Below, piece by piece: positions 63,517-64,000 of a stretch of 64,000 nt of DNA; within the stretch, counting starts at the first letter, position 1, and each line of letters opens with the position of its first letter. The position numbers and the translations under genes are program-made. This DNA comes from Oscillospiraceae bacterium (lineage in GTDB: Bacteria > Bacillota > Clostridia > Oscillospirales > Ruminococcaceae): the NCBI GenBank assembly GCA_020024285.1, contig JAHHTZ010000005.1, forward strand, positions 1 to 64,000, read 5' to 3'. The notes beneath the pieces are model-generated. The model worked only from the letters and a program-made list of their open reading frames with translations, had not been told where the DNA came from and searched no databases.

Positions 63517-63999
63517 ATGAGCTATCAGATCATTCCAAAGAAAGATACGCCCCCCGAATACGACAGCAAATCCGTCAAAATCAAATATGCAGAATATTAT
63601 TCCTTCGGCGGCTTATACCGCGACGAAGAGATCACGGAGGACGTGATTGCACAGATGCTCTGCGACATCCGGGAGGGGGTCGATCTCTATCTGTTCCTCG
63701 ATTCTGACGGGGAGGAGGATTTCCTTGAGGTGGTGTCGGACGGTGAGTGGCTCTCTCTCGGATACTGCTTTGATGGGGGGGAAACGATCTGCTATTCCTA
63801 CAATCCCGATTATGCCGAGTACCTCGAGAACGACGATCTTTTGTATCGGGAGCGCTACGCCCCGATCGAATCGGGCGGCCAGTCCCCAATCGAAAAGTTC
63901 ACCGCCATCAAGGACATCAAGGCAGGCGTGAGAGCAGTGGAATACTTCATCCGCACCGCACAGCGCGACCCAAGGATCGACTGGGTGCAGCAGCTGTGA
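63517..63999 (+). CDS. Hypothetical protein, immunity-like
   Basis: A 160-residue acidic protein: GVDLYLFLDSDGEEDFLEVVSDGEWLSLGYCFDGGETICYSYNPDY, with a C-terminal helical part ending RDPRIDWVQQL. Composition and fold pattern resemble Imm-type immunity proteins and SUKH neighbours in this window, but I cannot name a family. AAGGGAGAACAGT precedes the ATG. Complete, with the stop codon one base before the window end. Confidence 0.6.
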   Translation: MSYQIIPKKDTPPEYDSKSVKIKYAEYYSFGGLYRDEEITEDVIAQMLCDIREGVDLYLFLDSDGEEDFLEVVSDGEWLSLGYCFDGGETICYSYNPDYAEYLENDDLLYRERYAPIESGGQSPIEKFTAIKDIKAGVRAVEYFIRTAQRDPRIDWVQQL

Positions 64000-64000
64000 T

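Overview
The window reads as a chromosome segment of a GC-rich, endospore-forming Clostridia bacterium, most likely of the Oscillospirales/Ruminococcaceae type. The evidence is a spoIIGA-sigE operon behind a Spo0A-type promoter with a 22-bp spacer, lipoboxes and Gram-positive ribosome binding sites, a LexA box of the Firmicutes type before uvrBA, AhpC/AhpF-like and FprA oxygen defence suited to an anaerobe, and frequent clostridial families (MBG-repeat surface protein, TSUP, CPA2 antiporter, CitS-type carrier). All assignments come from reading the sequence; no database search was run.

Layout. 0-2 kb: two divergently transcribed tRNA-Ser genes, a duplicated tRNA 3' end, and a SUKH (SMI1/KNR4) protein. 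2-4 kb: an EamA transporter and, separately, an isolated phage-type holin preceded by a 48-bp element. 4-8 kb: ahpC with a domain-permuted AhpF-like reductase, then a von Willebrand A protein. 8-14 kb: a 2017-residue secreted, membrane-anchored repeat protein. 14-27 kb: housekeeping and transport genes (ICMT-like methyltransferase, nucleoside phosphorylase, cation/proton antiporter, nnr, two lipoproteins, HD hydrolase, cca, TSUP carrier, phospholipase-C-like protein, pncB). 27.3-38.9 kb: a compact phage structural cassette (terS, terL, portal, scaffold, capsid, connectors, tail tube, tail proteins, GH25 lysozyme) with no integrase, repressor, replication gene or ordinary tape-measure gene in sight. 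39-53 kb: Sel1 protein, yaaA, FMN reductase, uvrA/uvrB, fprA, coaBC, ABC-F protein, nuclease-like protein, TlpA-like lipoprotein. 53-56 kb: immunity-type small genes and a cysteine-rich protein. 56-64 kb: spoIIGA-sigE, a second ABC-F protein, thioesterase, DUF1266-type protein, CitS-family carrier and a final immunity-like gene.

Most notable signals. (1) The phage cassette and the isolated holin 24 kb away are preceded by the same 48-bp element (40 of 48 bases identical, no gap), which suggests one co-regulated, domesticated particle/lysis system, possibly gene-transfer-agent-like. In the tape-measure position sits a 185-residue protein with six 15-residue repeats. (2) Four intergenic arrays, plus an in-frame insertion inside cca, carry one family of palindromic modules. 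Their stems (often 12 bp with a 3-base loop) vary with compensating changes while the flanks are conserved, and two genes end inside such stems. (3) The YbiT-like ABC-F protein has one complete ATP site and one consistently degenerate site. (4) ahpC and an ICMT-like gene share a GTTAG-N6-CTAAC inverted repeat at the transcription start.
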